DNA of 64,000 nt, from NCBI GenBank assembly GCA_017562135.1, contig QEYB01000448.1:1550001-1614000 (forward strand), read 5' to 3'. The position numbers were made by a program, and so were the translations under genes. The notes beneath the pieces were generated by a model that saw only the letters and a program-made list of their open reading frames with translations, had not been told where the DNA came from and made no database searches. This stretch comes from Dipylidium caninum (taxonomy: Eukaryota > Platyhelminthes > Cestoda > Cyclophyllidea > Dipylidiidae). Positions within the stretch are counted from its first letter, which is position 1. Every line of letters starts with the position of its first letter. Of this stretch, positions 63,735-64,000 are shown in pieces.

Positions 63735-64000
63735 ATGACAACTCATCAAGGTTTTACAATCGCAAGTGACACCTTTTTGAGTTTTGTATTTAGTGAATCC
63801 CAAGATCCACGAGAAAAGTTCAATGAGGAGAAGTTGAGACCTCGTAGCCGTCTCGGGTGCCGGGACTCATGCTGCAATTCAGGTGAACGGTTGCCTCGAG
63901 GAGAAGTAATTCTAACTAGGCGACGGCTGACTCGACCGCGTTGGCCGTCAGACTTCTTGACTCCGTCGGCAGAGCCATGGCGGCGAGGGGAGAAAGTGCG
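63735..64000 (+). CDS. Open frame running off the window end, unknown
   Basis: From an ATG at 63735 (start MTTHQGFTIASDTF) a frame stays open for 88 codons to the last base. It becomes Arg-rich toward the end. No family is recognised. A possible donor (tcag followed by gtgaac) lies near 63880, so only the first 50 or so codons might be exon. A chance open frame is quite possible. Confidence 0.2.
   Translation, partial: MTTHQGFTIASDTFLSFVFSESQDPREKFNEEKLRPRSRLGCRDSCCNSGERLPRGEVILTRRRLTRPRWPSDFLTPSAEPWRRGEKV

Overview
This window is eukaryotic nuclear DNA. Spliceosomal genes lie on both strands, with GT-AG introns and a few candidate GC-AG introns. Recognisable families are a nuclear lamin with a CaaX box, a G protein-coupled receptor kinase, Pol I subunit RPA12, UNC50, LRRC56, BCCIP and POFUT2. 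Many introns are only 28 to 42 nt long, next to introns of 2.5 to 4 kb. This mixture, with tiny introns clustered at the 5' end of the kinase gene, resembles parasitic flatworms (trematodes or cestodes). The clade call is inference and the species cannot be named from sequence alone.

Layout. 1-505: last three coding exons of a lamin gene (+). 2001-9839: a complete second lamin gene (+) in tandem, 589 codons over 8 exons, ending in a separate 6-codon exon that carries the CaaX motif. 11885-12349: intronless POLR1H/RPA12-like gene (-). 15629-32521: GRK4/5/6-type kinase (-), 13 exons, with an apparent one-base frameshift in exon 1. 33042-34881: UNC50 (+), head to head with the kinase. 36068-38248: LRRC56-like ciliary LRR protein (+), eight exons split mostly by 33-42 nt introns. 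38496-39263: intronless BCCIP-like gene (-), convergent with LRRC56. 39636-49049: POFUT2 (+), eight exons, ending in KDEL. 50942-53114: a two-exon gene (+) for an 81-residue secreted peptide with twelve cysteines arranged as two consecutive cystine-knot (ICK) patterns. 53115-64000: no gene I can defend, only small repeats and one open reading frame that runs off the window end.

The genes do not form a pathway. They cover nuclear architecture (lamins), rRNA transcription (RPA12), receptor desensitisation (GRK), Golgi and receptor trafficking (UNC50), cilium assembly (LRRC56), ribosome biogenesis and genome stability (BCCIP), ER O-fucosylation (POFUT2) and secretion (ICK peptide). Two divergent pairs (GRK/UNC50 and BCCIP/POFUT2) probably share promoter regions of about 520 and 370 bp. 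The least expected items are the double-knot peptide, the tandem lamins with CaaX microexons, the KDEL-tailed POFUT2, and the ultrashort introns. All exon boundaries were placed by hand from reading frame, splice signals and family alignment from memory; no transcript data were available.
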